DNA of 64,000 bases from Jejubacter sp036620675 (lineage in GTDB: Bacteria; Pseudomonadota; Gammaproteobacteria; Enterobacterales; Enterobacteriaceae), in NCBI GenBank assembly GCA_036620675.1, contig JAZHEE010000008.1, one strand, 5' to 3'. Of the stretch, positions 17,020 through 24,864 are shown in pieces; the stretch's first letter is position 1, and each line of letters opens with the position of its first letter. The notes below the pieces were generated by a model. It made no database searches. It was not told the origin of the DNA and was given only the letters and a program-made list of their open reading frames with translations. The position numbers and the translations under genes were made by a program.

Positions 17020-19380
17020 TCAAAAAAGCCCCAGTTGCCCTGTAGCCAGTGTAGCAAAATCTTCGCCAATAAAGGGCAGTATCCCTTCGGCCACGGGTTG
17101 AAGCTGGCGCTCCAGGTAGTGATGGTAATCCGGCGGCGAACGCAGATATTCCAGAGGTTCGGGCCCTTGAGTGGTCCAGACATACTTGATGGCGCCACGG
17201 TTCTGGTAGCGGGCGGGGCGCCCCAGTCGGGCGTTCTCTTCGTCCGCCAGTCGGGCGGCGCGTACGTGGGGCGGGACGTTGCGCTGATATTCACCCAGCG
17301 GGCGCCGCAGCTGTTTGCGATAGACCAACTGGGAATCCAACTCGCCGGCCATCAGGCTGGCGATGGTGGCGCGGACGTACTCCTGCCAGGGCTGGTTATG
17401 GAAGATGCGCGAATAGAGCTCGCGCTGGAATGCCTGAGCCAGCGGCGTCCAGTCGGTGCGTACCGCCTCCAGCCCTTTAAAGACCAGATGTTGATCTTCT
17501 CCGCTGCCGGTCAGCCCGGCGTAGCGCTTCTTGCTGCCCGCGTCGGCGCCGCGAATAGTGGGCATCAGAAAACGGCTGAAGTGGGTTTCAAACTCCAGTT
17601 CCAGCGCGCTTTCAAGCTGCTGGTTTTCGCCCAGTCGCTGACGCCACCACTGGTTTACGCCGTCGGCCAGACGTTGTCCAATGTCCCGGGCTTCGTCGTC
17701 GCTGTATGCTCGCTTCAGCCAGACAAAGGTCGAGTCGGTATCGCCGTAGATCACATCAAAGCCCTGCGCTTCGATCCATTCCCGGGTCAGGCGCATGATC
17801 TCATGACCGCGCATGGTGATCGATGAGGCAAGACGCGGATCGAAGAAGCGGCAGGCGCTGGTGCCCAGCACGCCGTAGAAGGCGTTCATAATGATCTTCA
17901 GCGCCTGGGAGAGCGGGCGGTTGCCCTGGCGTTTCGCCGCTTCGCGCCCTTCCCAGATTTGGGTCACGATGGCGGGCAGGCAGTGGCGGCTGCGGGAAAA
18001 ACGGGCGTTCAGAAAGCCTTCTACACTACATTCTGGTTCGGGATGTGCCATACCTTCCACCAGCCCCACCGGATCGATCAAAAAGGTACGGATTATTGAG
18101 GGATACAGGCTCTTGTAATCCAGCACCAGCACCGAATCGTAGAGACCTGGGCGCGAATCCATCACATAGCCGCCGGGGCTGCCCTGGGGGGGCACCTCGC
18201 CGAGGTTAGGGGCCACGTAGCCGCTGCGGTGCATACGGGGGAAATAGAGATGGCAGAAGGCGGCCACCGAGCCGCCGTGGCGATCGGCCGGCAGGCCGTT
18301 TACGGTAGCCCGTTCCAGCAGAAACGGCATCAGCTCGGTTTTGTGGAAAATACGGGTGACCAGCTCGCAATCCTTCAGGTTGTAGGTGGCAAGCGCCGGT
18401 TTATCTTCATTAAAGCGGCGTTCGATCTCGCCCATGCGTTGCCAGGGATCGTCAATCGCTTTTCCTTCGCCCAGCAGTTCCCTGGCGACGTTCTCCAGCG
18501 AGAATGAGCTGAAGTTCCAGAAGGCGGACTTCAGCGCCTCGATGCCGTCGATAATCAGTCGCCCTTCGGCCTGAGCGAACCAGACGCCGGGCTTAAACCC
18601 ATGCTCGCGCCATTCGAGCGCCACGCCAGCCCGGCCCAGGCGCAAAGGGATGCCGTAGCGTTCCGCGTGCTTTTGCAGCACTCTCAGGTCGAACTGCACC
18701 AGATTCCAGCCAATCAGTACGTCGGGATCGTGGCGTTCAAACCAGGCGTTCAGCTTTTCCAGCAGGCGCGGGCGGCTGGCTACGTACTCCAGTTCGAAAT
18801 CCACCGCTTCCCGGTTGCCGTTTTCCGGCCCCAGCATATAAACGGTGCGCTGGCCGCATCCTTCCAGACCGATGCAGTACAACTCGCCATGGCGGCTGGT
18901 TTCAATATCCAGGGAAGCCCATTTAAGCGGTGGGCGATAGCTCGGTTCGGGAGCCATGCGGGCATTGATCAGCGTGTTGCCCTGTAGCTCGCCGCTAACC
19001 CGAACCGGGGCGTTGATAAAGCGTTCCATCAGGTAGCGTTCGGGGGGCCGAATATCGGCTTCGCAGACGTGAACGCCGCCGTCGCGCAGTAATTTTTCCA
19101 GGCGCATCATCTGGCGGTGCTGGCGGGTGTAGAGTCCGAAAACCGGGCGACGCTGAAAATCGCGCAGGGTGAGATCCGCCAGTCGCCAGTGTTTTTCGCC
19201 GGCCAGTAGGTGGGTGGTTTGTTCGCGTTGCGCTTCGGGAATAAAGCAGACCGATTCCTGGGGTGGGAGCGCCACTCGCAGCGGCCCCTGGTCGGTTGCC
19301 AGCCAGAAGCTGACTTCGGTGCCCCGGGGGGTATCCCGCCAGTGGCGGGTGAGCAGAAAGCCCTGTCGCGTCTCGGTCAC
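17020..19380 (-). CDS. polB: DNA polymerase II
   Basis: Family B polymerase with 3'-5' exonuclease used in SOS repair, replication restart and bypass. I choose GTG at 19380 (TETRQGFLLTRHWRD, 786 residues) because an AAGGA Shine-Dalgarno lies seven bases upstream of it. The ATG at 19395 has none, and E. coli Pol II also begins just before GF(I/L)LTRHWRD. Exo I is LDIETSRHGE near 155; polymerase motifs DYKSLYPSII and YGDTDSTFVW are intact. The C-terminus ends QLGLF, a beta-clamp-binding type tail, as in E. coli. Confidence 0.96.
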   Translation of the reverse strand: MTETRQGFLLTRHWRDTPRGTEVSFWLATDQGPLRVALPPQESVCFIPEAQREQTTHLLAGEKHWRLADLTLRDFQRRPVFGLYTRQHRQMMRLEKLLRDGGVHVCEADIRPPERYLMERFINAPVRVSGELQGNTLINARMAPEPSYRPPLKWASLDIETSRHGELYCIGLEGCGQRTVYMLGPENGNREAVDFELEYVASRPRLLEKLNAWFERHDPDVLIGWNLVQFDLRVLQKHAERYGIPLRLGRAGVALEWREHGFKPGVWFAQAEGRLIIDGIEALKSAFWNFSSFSLENVARELLGEGKAIDDPWQRMGEIERRFNEDKPALATYNLKDCELVTRIFHKTELMPFLLERATVNGLPADRHGGSVAAFCHLYFPRMHRSGYVAPNLGEVPPQGSPGGYVMDSRPGLYDSVLVLDYKSLYPSIIRTFLIDPVGLVEGMAHPEPECSVEGFLNARFSRSRHCLPAIVTQIWEGREAAKRQGNRPLSQALKIIMNAFYGVLGTSACRFFDPRLASSITMRGHEIMRLTREWIEAQGFDVIYGDTDSTFVWLKRAYSDDEARDIGQRLADGVNQWWRQRLGENQQLESALELEFETHFSRFLMPTIRGADAGSKKRYAGLTGSGEDQHLVFKGLEAVRTDWTPLAQAFQRELYSRIFHNQPWQEYVRATIASLMAGELDSQLVYRKQLRRPLGEYQRNVPPHVRAARLADEENARLGRPARYQNRGAIKYVWTTQGPEPLEYLRSPPDYHHYLERQLQPVAEGILPFIGEDFATLATGQLGLF

Positions 19381-19410
19381 GCCCTGTTCCTTCATCAAAA
19401 TTCAGGCGTT

Positions 19411-19455
19411 ATTATAGCCCTAATTTGGCGGATGAGTATGTGAATTCATACAGTA
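19411..19455 (-). promoter_or_regulatory. polB promoter with LexA-like box
   Basis: Reading leftward, a 20-base near-palindrome at 19436-19455 resembles the LexA box. One half is the full TACTGTATGAA; the other carries CAT where CAG is expected. A perfect TATAAT (-10) follows at 19411-19416. E. coli polB (dinA) is a known SOS gene, so the position fits. The box also lies 50 bases upstream of the rightward gene at 19505. Confidence 0.6.
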
Positions 19456-19504
19456 ATCTTTTACGGGGTGGCAGGGGATGACCAACGCCGCTTAAGGATG
19501 GGGG

Positions 19505-20185
19505 ATGATGCGCTATCTGATCGCGATCGGCGGCGCTGCTGGCGGTCTGGCGTTTATTTTATTGTGGGGACTTACTTTCTTGCGCCCGGATTTTGTGGCG
19601 GAAACATCGCGCTACGTGATTAGCACGGCGCTGCACGATGAGATAGACAGGCGGGTGGATACGCTGCCGACCTTCCTTGCCAAACGCATCGCCAGTACGG
19701 TTGAGCAGCGCGAGCGTTTAAAGATGCAGCTACAGGCGGCTGTAGCGGAAAGGCTGGATAATGTGGCGGCGTACCAGAGCTTGCCGGAATCCACCGGCCT
19801 GCTGGGGGCCGTTCATCGGAAGGTCGCTCACGCGCTCTGGCAAAAGTATCAGCAGGTGGTAGAGCAGCTTACCCATGACTTTCGCCTGTTTACCGGGCTC
19901 AGCGGTGGGCTATTTTTGGCTGTCATGCTGACGGCGTTTTTGTGCCGGGATCGCATCCGACCTCTGCTGGTGCCGACAGGGTTGCTGTTGCTGGCGACGG
20001 GGTTTATGTCTTACAGCTATATCTTTATGCAGGACTGGCTGTATACCATTGTTTTTAATAACTATATGGGGTGGTATTACCTGGTCTATGTTGGGCTGGT
20101 TTTTATTTTGCTGTGTGATATTACCCTGAACCGGGCGCGGGTGTTACGCGCACTGATAGACGGCATCACGAGTCTGGGAAATTGA
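19505..20185 (+). CDS. Unrecognised inner-membrane protein
   Basis: 226 residues, unknown function. An N-terminal membrane segment (about 4-25) is followed by a ~110-residue charged, mostly helical stretch rich in Glu, Gln and Arg, likely periplasmic or coiled (SSTALHDEID, VEQRERLKMQL, RKVAHALWQKY). Three hydrophobic segments close the protein (about 130-150, 155-173, 190-205). AAGGA at 19494-19498 gives a well-placed start; a second ATG follows directly. Not found at this place in E. coli, where polB is next to araD. It shares its upstream region with polB and may be SOS-linked, which is inference. I do not recognise a family. Confidence 0.8.
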   Translation: MMRYLIAIGGAAGGLAFILLWGLTFLRPDFVAETSRYVISTALHDEIDRRVDTLPTFLAKRIASTVEQRERLKMQLQAAVAERLDNVAAYQSLPESTGLLGAVHRKVAHALWQKYQQVVEQLTHDFRLFTGLSGGLFLAVMLTAFLCRDRIRPLLVPTGLLLLATGFMSYSYIFMQDWLYTIVFNNYMGWYYLVYVGLVFILLCDITLNRARVLRALIDGITSLGN

Positions 20186-20217
20186 AGCGTTCATCGCTAA
20201 TGAGTGTGGGTTGTGTC

Positions 20218-20411
20218 CCGGCTTAAAAAACGCCGGAGCGTTCACGCAGGGCCGGAGGAGCGACAAGGATGTCGCTACAGGGCGAGGCCGCCAGGGATGG
20301 CGGCTCTCGCCCGGTCCGAAAAGTCCGGAGTGATAAGCGAAGGGGCCCCGAAGGGCGTTTTTTACTGCCGGAAAGCCCGGGTTGCCAGGGAGCGGCGATT
20401 GAGCCCCTGGC
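20218..20411 (+). ncRNA. Multi-hairpin intergenic element with GGA loops (candidate RNA)
   Basis: The 367-base gap 20186-20552 is packed with strong local palindromes. Hairpins include 20218-20236; 20259-20276 (7 bp, loop AGGA within ACAAGGATGT); 20281-20311 (13 bp, loop GGGA within CCAGGGATGG); 20345-20356 followed by six T; and 20384-20411 (7 bp). Nine GGA trinucleotides lie on the + strand between 20235 and 20391. ACAAGGATGT fits the CsrA site consensus RUACARGGAUGU. It could be a CsrA-binding RNA, the structured 3' end of the upstream transcript, or a dispersed palindromic repeat. No transcript can be proven from sequence. Confidence 0.4.
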
Positions 20412-20552
20412 CCGTTCTACCTGCTGTGAATCAACAGAGAAGCAGTGACTCAAAGTGAACGGAACAGCTCACCGCATCATTATATTCTGCCGGTTTTTAG
20501 CTCCCGCTTTCGAACAAACCACCGTTTAAGGGTGAGTCATACCCCCCTGCTA

Positions 20553-21248
20553 TTACTGTCCGTAGTAAGCGTTAGCGCCATGTTTGCGCAGATAGTGTTT
20601 ATCCAGCAGCGTCTGCTGCATGGGCGGCAGCTCCGGCGCCAGTTGGCGGCAGAAGATGCCCATATAGGCCACCTCTTCCAGCACGATGGCATTATGTACG
20701 GCATCCTGAGCGTCTTTCCCCCAGGCGAAGGGGCCGTGGGAGTGCACCAGCACGCCGGGCATCTGAGCCGCGGAAATACCCCGCTCGCGGAAGGTTTCCA
20801 CGATTACCGAGCCGGTATCCCATTCATACTCGCCATTAATTTCGGCATCGGTCATTTTGCGGGTGCAGGGGATGGCGCCGTAAAAGTAATCGGCATGGGT
20901 GGTACCGGTGGCGGGAATAGGCTGACCCGCCTGGGCCCAGATGGTGGCATGGCGCGAGTGGGTATGCACGATACCGCCGATCTCCGGAAAGCTCTGGTAG
21001 AGCAGGCGATGGGTCGGTGTATCGGACGAGGGCTTTTTATCGCCTTCGACAACGTCGCCGCTTTCCAGCGAAACCACCACCATATCCTGAGCGCGCATAA
21101 CGTCATATTCCACGCCGGAAGGCTTGATAACCAGCACGCCGCGTTCGCGGTCAACGGCGCTGACGTTGCCCCACGTCAGGGTGACCAGATTATGACGAGG
21201 CAGCGCCAGGTTCGCTTCCAGAACCTGACGTTTTAACTCTTCCAGCAT
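20553..21248 (-). CDS. araD: L-ribulose-5-phosphate 4-epimerase
   Basis: 231 residues, as in E. coli. It converts L-ribulose 5-phosphate to D-xylulose 5-phosphate, the last step feeding arabinose carbon into the pentose phosphate pathway. Class II aldolase/epimerase fold: VHTHSRHATIWA supplies two of the zinc-binding histidines, and VLVHSHGPFAWG the third. GNVSAVDRERG and KPSGVEYD form the phosphate site. Last gene of araBAD, 51 bases after araA. Confidence 0.97.
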   Translation of the reverse strand: MLEELKRQVLEANLALPRHNLVTLTWGNVSAVDRERGVLVIKPSGVEYDVMRAQDMVVVSLESGDVVEGDKKPSSDTPTHRLLYQSFPEIGGIVHTHSRHATIWAQAGQPIPATGTTHADYFYGAIPCTRKMTDAEINGEYEWDTGSVIVETFRERGISAAQMPGVLVHSHGPFAWGKDAQDAVHNAIVLEEVAYMGIFCRQLAPELPPMQQTLLDKHYLRKHGANAYYGQ

Positions 21249-21270
21249 AAGTCGTTTCCTCCAGAAAAGG

Positions 21271-21290
21271 CGGGCCGGCGAACCGGCCCG
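21271..21290 (-). other. Hairpin between araA and araD
   Basis: A perfect 8-bp GC stem (21271-21278 with 21283-21290) with a four-base loop lies in the 51-base araA-araD spacer, just before the araD ribosome-binding site. There is no T run, so it is more likely an RNA-stability or processing hairpin than a terminator. Confidence 0.6.
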
Positions 21291-21299
21291 AATCAGGTT

Positions 21300-22802
21300 T
21301 TAGCGTTTAAAGTGGTAGTAAACTTCGTTCCAGCGCAGCGCGTCCTTAAAGGCGGGCAGGCGGGTATCGTTATCGATGGTGGTCAGCTCGATATCGTGCA
21401 TCTCAGTGAACAGGCGCATATCTTCCAGAGTCAGGGACTGGCTGAATACGGTGTGATGTGCGCCGCCGCCCAGCACCCAGGCTTCAACGGCGGTGGGCAG
21501 ATCCGGCTGGGCTTTCCACAGGGCGTTAGCCACCGGCAGCTTCGGCAGCGCATGAGGCGCTTCAACTGCATCGACGCAGTTCACCAGCAGGCGGAAGCGA
21601 TCGCCCAGATCGATCAGGCTGGCGTTGATCGCAGGGCCTGTGGCGGTTGAGAAGATAAGACGAGCCGGGGAGTCTTTTCCGCCGATACCTAACGGCTGAA
21701 CGTCGAGAATTGGCCTGGTCGGCGTGGCGATAGAAGGGCAAACCTCCAGCATGTGGGAACCGAGCACCATATCGTTGCCGGACTCGAAGTTGTAGGTGTA
21801 GTCCTCCATAAAGGAGGTGCCGCCCGAAAGCCCCGTTGACATTACTTTCATAATGCGAAGCAGGGCGGCGGTTTTCCAGTCGCCTTCACCAGCGAAGCCG
21901 TAACCCTGCTGCATCAGGCGCTGTACCGCCAGACCCGGCAGTTGCTTCAGGCCGTGAAGATCTTCAAAGGTGGTGGTAAAGGCGTGGAAACCGCCTTCTT
22001 CCAGGAAGCGCTTCATCCCCAGTTCGATACGCGCTGCATCGATCACGTTCTGGCGTTTAGCGCCGTTAATCTGCACAGCGGGCGTCAGAGTGTAGCTGCT
22101 TTCGTATTCGTCGATCAGGGCGTTGATATCGCCGGTGCTGACGTCGTTGACCACCGCCACCAGATCGCCCACCGCCCAGGTGTTGACCGAAAAGCCGAAT
22201 TTAATCTGTGCGGCGACCTTATCCCCTTCGGTGACCGCCACTTCGCGCATGTTATCGCCGAAGCGCGCCACTTTAAGGTGACGGGTATCCTGCTTCGAGA
22301 CCGCCTGGCGCATCCAGTCACCGATACGCTCCTGAGCGCGTTTATCCTGCCAGTGACCGCTGACCACGCTGTGCTGTTGGCGCATGCGGGCGCCGATGAA
22401 TCCGAACTCGCGGCCGCCGTGGGCGGTCTGGTTCAGGTTCATAAAGTCCATATCGATGCTGTCCCAGGGGATCTGCGCATTAAACTGGGTGTGGAACTGC
22501 AGCAGCGGCTTGTTCAGGATGCTCAGTCCGTTAATCCACATTTTGGATGGCGAGAAGGTGTGCAGCCATACCACCAGACCGGCGCACCTGTCCTGATAGT
22601 TGGCGTCGCGGCAGATATCGGTAATTTCATCCGGGCGGGTGCCCAGCGGTTTAAGCACCAGTTTGCACGGCAGTTTTGCATCGGCGTTCAGGGCGTTAAC
22701 CACCTGTTCCGCCTGGCTATTGACCTGACGCAGGGTCTCCGCGCCGTACAGGTGCTGGCTACCAATTACGAACCAAATTTCATACTGATCGAAAATAGTC
22801 AT
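21300..22802 (-). CDS. araA: L-arabinose isomerase
   Basis: 500 residues, exactly E. coli length, interconverting L-arabinose and L-ribulose with Mn2+. Two ATGs stand in tandem (22805 and 22802); AGGA is seven bases before the second, giving MTIFDQYEIWFVIGSQHLYG. Conserved segments include LHTFSPSKMWINGL, TAHGGREFGFIGAR and the C-terminal GGAHHTVFS. The metal-site glutamates are expected in the EGDWKTAALLR and MEDYTYNFE stretches. It starts 11 bases after the araB stop. Confidence 0.97.
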   Translation of the reverse strand: MTIFDQYEIWFVIGSQHLYGAETLRQVNSQAEQVVNALNADAKLPCKLVLKPLGTRPDEITDICRDANYQDRCAGLVVWLHTFSPSKMWINGLSILNKPLLQFHTQFNAQIPWDSIDMDFMNLNQTAHGGREFGFIGARMRQQHSVVSGHWQDKRAQERIGDWMRQAVSKQDTRHLKVARFGDNMREVAVTEGDKVAAQIKFGFSVNTWAVGDLVAVVNDVSTGDINALIDEYESSYTLTPAVQINGAKRQNVIDAARIELGMKRFLEEGGFHAFTTTFEDLHGLKQLPGLAVQRLMQQGYGFAGEGDWKTAALLRIMKVMSTGLSGGTSFMEDYTYNFESGNDMVLGSHMLEVCPSIATPTRPILDVQPLGIGGKDSPARLIFSTATGPAINASLIDLGDRFRLLVNCVDAVEAPHALPKLPVANALWKAQPDLPTAVEAWVLGGGAHHTVFSQSLTLEDMRLFTEMHDIELTTIDNDTRLPAFKDALRWNEVYYHFKR

Positions 22803-22813
22803 CATCGCGTCCT

Positions 22814-24523
22814 TTAATGTGTCAGTGCCGCCTGGCCCGCAGATGCGTTGCCCTGAGGAACGGCCGAGGGGAGGTAGTGTTGTTCGGCGCTCTGGCACCA
22901 CTGCTGATAGCGGCGATAGAGCTGTTCAAAGCGTGCGGCGCGCTCCGGTATTGGCTGGAGCGTGCGTTCAATGCGGCTGGCCATGATCTTCTGGGCGGCG
23001 GGAATATCGTCGTAAACGCCGGCCGCGACGGCGGCAAAGATGGCGGCGCCAAGGGCGCAGCATTGATCGGAAGCCACCACCTGCAGCGGGCGATTCAGTA
23101 CGTCGCTACAGGCCTGCATGATGGTCGGGTTTTTACGGGCGATACCACCCAGCGCCATCACGTGGTTCACCGGAATGCCCTGTTCGGTAAAGCATTCCAT
23201 AATGGCGCGGGCGCCAAAGGCGGTTGCCGCAATCAATCCGCCGAACAGCGTTGGAGCGTCGGTCGCCAGGTTGAGATCGCTAATGACCCCCTTCAGACGC
23301 TGGTTAGCGAAAGGCGTACGACGGCCGTTAAACCAGTCGAGTACTACCGGCAGATGCTCCAGCGAGGGGGCTTCGGCCCAGGCTTCGCTCAGCGCTGGAA
23401 TTATCTTGTTACGGCTTTGCGCAATCTGTTCACGCAGCTCCGGATGCTGCTGCGCCAGCTGATCCAGCGGCCAGCCCAGAATGCGTTCAAACCAGGCGTA
23501 GACGTCGCCGAAGGCGGACTGACCGGCTTCCATCCCAATGACGCCAGGGGTAACGCTGCCGTCCACCTGGCCGCAGATCCCTTTCACCGTGCGATCGCCG
23601 ACGGCGGACTTCCCGGCGGTCAGGATGTCGCAGGTCGACGTTCCGATAACTTTCACCAGGGTGTTGGTTCCCGCGCCAGCGCCGACCGCGCCCATATGGC
23701 AGTCGAAGGCGCCGCCGGAGATAACCACCTGCTCAGACAGCCCCAGGCGCCTGGCCCATTCGGCGGTCAGGCGGCCCACAGGCCGATCGGCGGTCCAGGT
23801 GTCACGGAACATCGGGTAGTCCAGATTCTGATTGATAATCGGATCCAGCTCGTCGAAGAAGCTGGCCGGAGGCAGGCCGCCCCAGCTTTCGTGCCACAGC
23901 GACTTATGGCCGGCGGCACAGCGGCCGCGGCGAATATCCGCCGGGCGGGTGGTGCCGGACAGCAGTGCCGGTACCCAGTCGCACAGTTCGATCCAGGAGG
24001 CGGCAGCGCGAGCGACGGCGTTGTCCTGACGGGTGATGTGCAGGATCTTGGCCCAGAACCATTCGCTGGAGTAGATGCCGCCGATATAGCGCGAGTAGTC
24101 CTCTTTGCCAGGCCTGTGGCACAGGCGGGTAATTTCCTCGGCTTCTTCCACGGAGGTGTGATCTTTCCAGAGCACGAACATGGCGTTCGGGTTGTCAGCG
24201 AATTCGGGATTCAGCGCCAGCACATTGCCGCTGGCATCGATCGGCGCCGGGGTGGAGCCGGTGCTGTCCACGCCGATACCGATAATCCGGGCGCGTTGAT
24301 CGTCGTTTAACGCCGCCAGCGCGCTTTTGATGGCGCGCTCCATGGATTCGATGTAGTCCAGCGGATGGTGGCGGAACTGGTTATGGGCGGCATCGCAGTA
24401 GCGCCCTTCTTTCCAGCGTGGGTACCACTCCACGCCGCTCGCCAGTTCGTCGCCGGTGTCGCAATCCACCGCCAGCGCCCGAACGGAATCACTGCCAAAA
24501 TCGAGGCCCAGTGCAATAGCCAT
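22814..24523 (-). CDS. araB: L-ribulokinase
   Basis: 569 residues (E. coli 566). FGGY-family carbohydrate kinase that phosphorylates L-ribulose at O5. The N-terminal phosphate-1 motif is AIALGLDFGSDSVRALAVD, with GVDSTGSTPAP further on. The C-terminal ATPase part has GGIARKNPTIMQ and QCCALGAAIFAA. GGAG lies seven bases before the ATG. First gene of araBAD and directly under the AraC/CRP-controlled promoter. Confidence 0.97.
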   Translation of the reverse strand: MAIALGLDFGSDSVRALAVDCDTGDELASGVEWYPRWKEGRYCDAAHNQFRHHPLDYIESMERAIKSALAALNDDQRARIIGIGVDSTGSTPAPIDASGNVLALNPEFADNPNAMFVLWKDHTSVEEAEEITRLCHRPGKEDYSRYIGGIYSSEWFWAKILHITRQDNAVARAAASWIELCDWVPALLSGTTRPADIRRGRCAAGHKSLWHESWGGLPPASFFDELDPIINQNLDYPMFRDTWTADRPVGRLTAEWARRLGLSEQVVISGGAFDCHMGAVGAGAGTNTLVKVIGTSTCDILTAGKSAVGDRTVKGICGQVDGSVTPGVIGMEAGQSAFGDVYAWFERILGWPLDQLAQQHPELREQIAQSRNKIIPALSEAWAEAPSLEHLPVVLDWFNGRRTPFANQRLKGVISDLNLATDAPTLFGGLIAATAFGARAIMECFTEQGIPVNHVMALGGIARKNPTIMQACSDVLNRPLQVVASDQCCALGAAIFAAVAAGVYDDIPAAQKIMASRIERTLQPIPERAARFEQLYRRYQQWCQSAEQHYLPSAVPQGNASAGQAALTH

Positions 24524-24557
24524 CTCGTTACTCCATGGGTCAAACAGAACATGGATG

Positions 24558-24589
24558 AACCATAGAGGCCAGAGGCGAAACAGGGTCAG
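24558..24589 (-). promoter_or_regulatory. araBAD promoter
   Basis: Reading leftward, CTGACC (24584-24589) is followed after about 18 bases by CTATGG, matching the layout of E. coli PBAD. The poor -10 and -35 agree with a promoter that needs AraC. AraC half-site I2 overlaps the -35. Confidence 0.75.
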
Positions 24590-24622
24590 GCCGATCTGGC
24601 TTATCTTATGGATAAAATTGCT
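24586..24622 (-). promoter_or_regulatory. AraC sites araI1 and araI2
   Basis: On the minus strand AGCAATTTTATCCATA (24607-24622) closely matches E. coli araI1 and AGCCAGATCGGCC (about 24589-24601) matches I2. The two half-sites are in direct repeat with the same spacing, I2 touching the PBAD -35. Confidence 0.9.
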
Positions 24623-24633
24623 GTCAGAGGGAA

Positions 24634-24655
24634 ATTTGTGACGCCACGCAAGTAT
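24634..24655. promoter_or_regulatory. CRP site of the ara control region
   Basis: TGTGACGCCACGCAA on + (24637-24651) has one perfect TGTGA half and a weak partner, matching the E. coli ara CRP site in sequence and in position between araI1 and araO1. Confidence 0.8.
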
Positions 24656-24659
24656 TTGA

Positions 24660-24698
24660 TGTGGACATTTCTGCCACTCTTATAGACACTTTTGTTAC
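24660..24698 (+). promoter_or_regulatory. araO1 / araC promoter region
   Basis: The stretch from TGTGGACA through TTATAGACACTTTTGTTAC is nearly the E. coli araO1 and PC sequence. In E. coli AraC bound here represses its own promoter. I cannot fix the exact -10 of PC. A longer open frame over this region is not a gene. Confidence 0.75.
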
Positions 24699-24818
24699 TG
24701 TTCATGAAGGCGGATTTACCCGATATTTGTCACATTTTTCCGCCGTGGTGCGGTTTCGCGCTCGGCGCTATCCCGGAGAGATGCAACCCGATACGCCGCC
24801 GGATGCGGAAGCGACAGA

Positions 24819-24835
24819 ATATGGACAAATGGTTT
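24819..24835 (+). promoter_or_regulatory. AraC looping operator araO2
   Basis: ATATGGACAAATGGTTT matches E. coli araO2, located in the araC leader 30 bases before the ATG. Centre-to-centre distance to araI1 is about 212 bases, nearly the E. coli value and close to an integral number of helical turns, so the repression loop should form. Confidence 0.9.
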
Positions 24836-24864
24836 CTTTTTGACCCCGTGGAGAGACGAGCCTG

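Noticed and set aside
20204..20458. An 84-codon frame across the multi-hairpin element
   Set aside because: Arg/Gly-rich product typical of translating GC palindromes; no ribosome-binding site; the hairpins explain the sequence better.
24661..24843. A 60-codon frame between araB and araC
   Set aside because: It covers araO1 and araO2, which are conserved as operators; the coding appearance is incidental.
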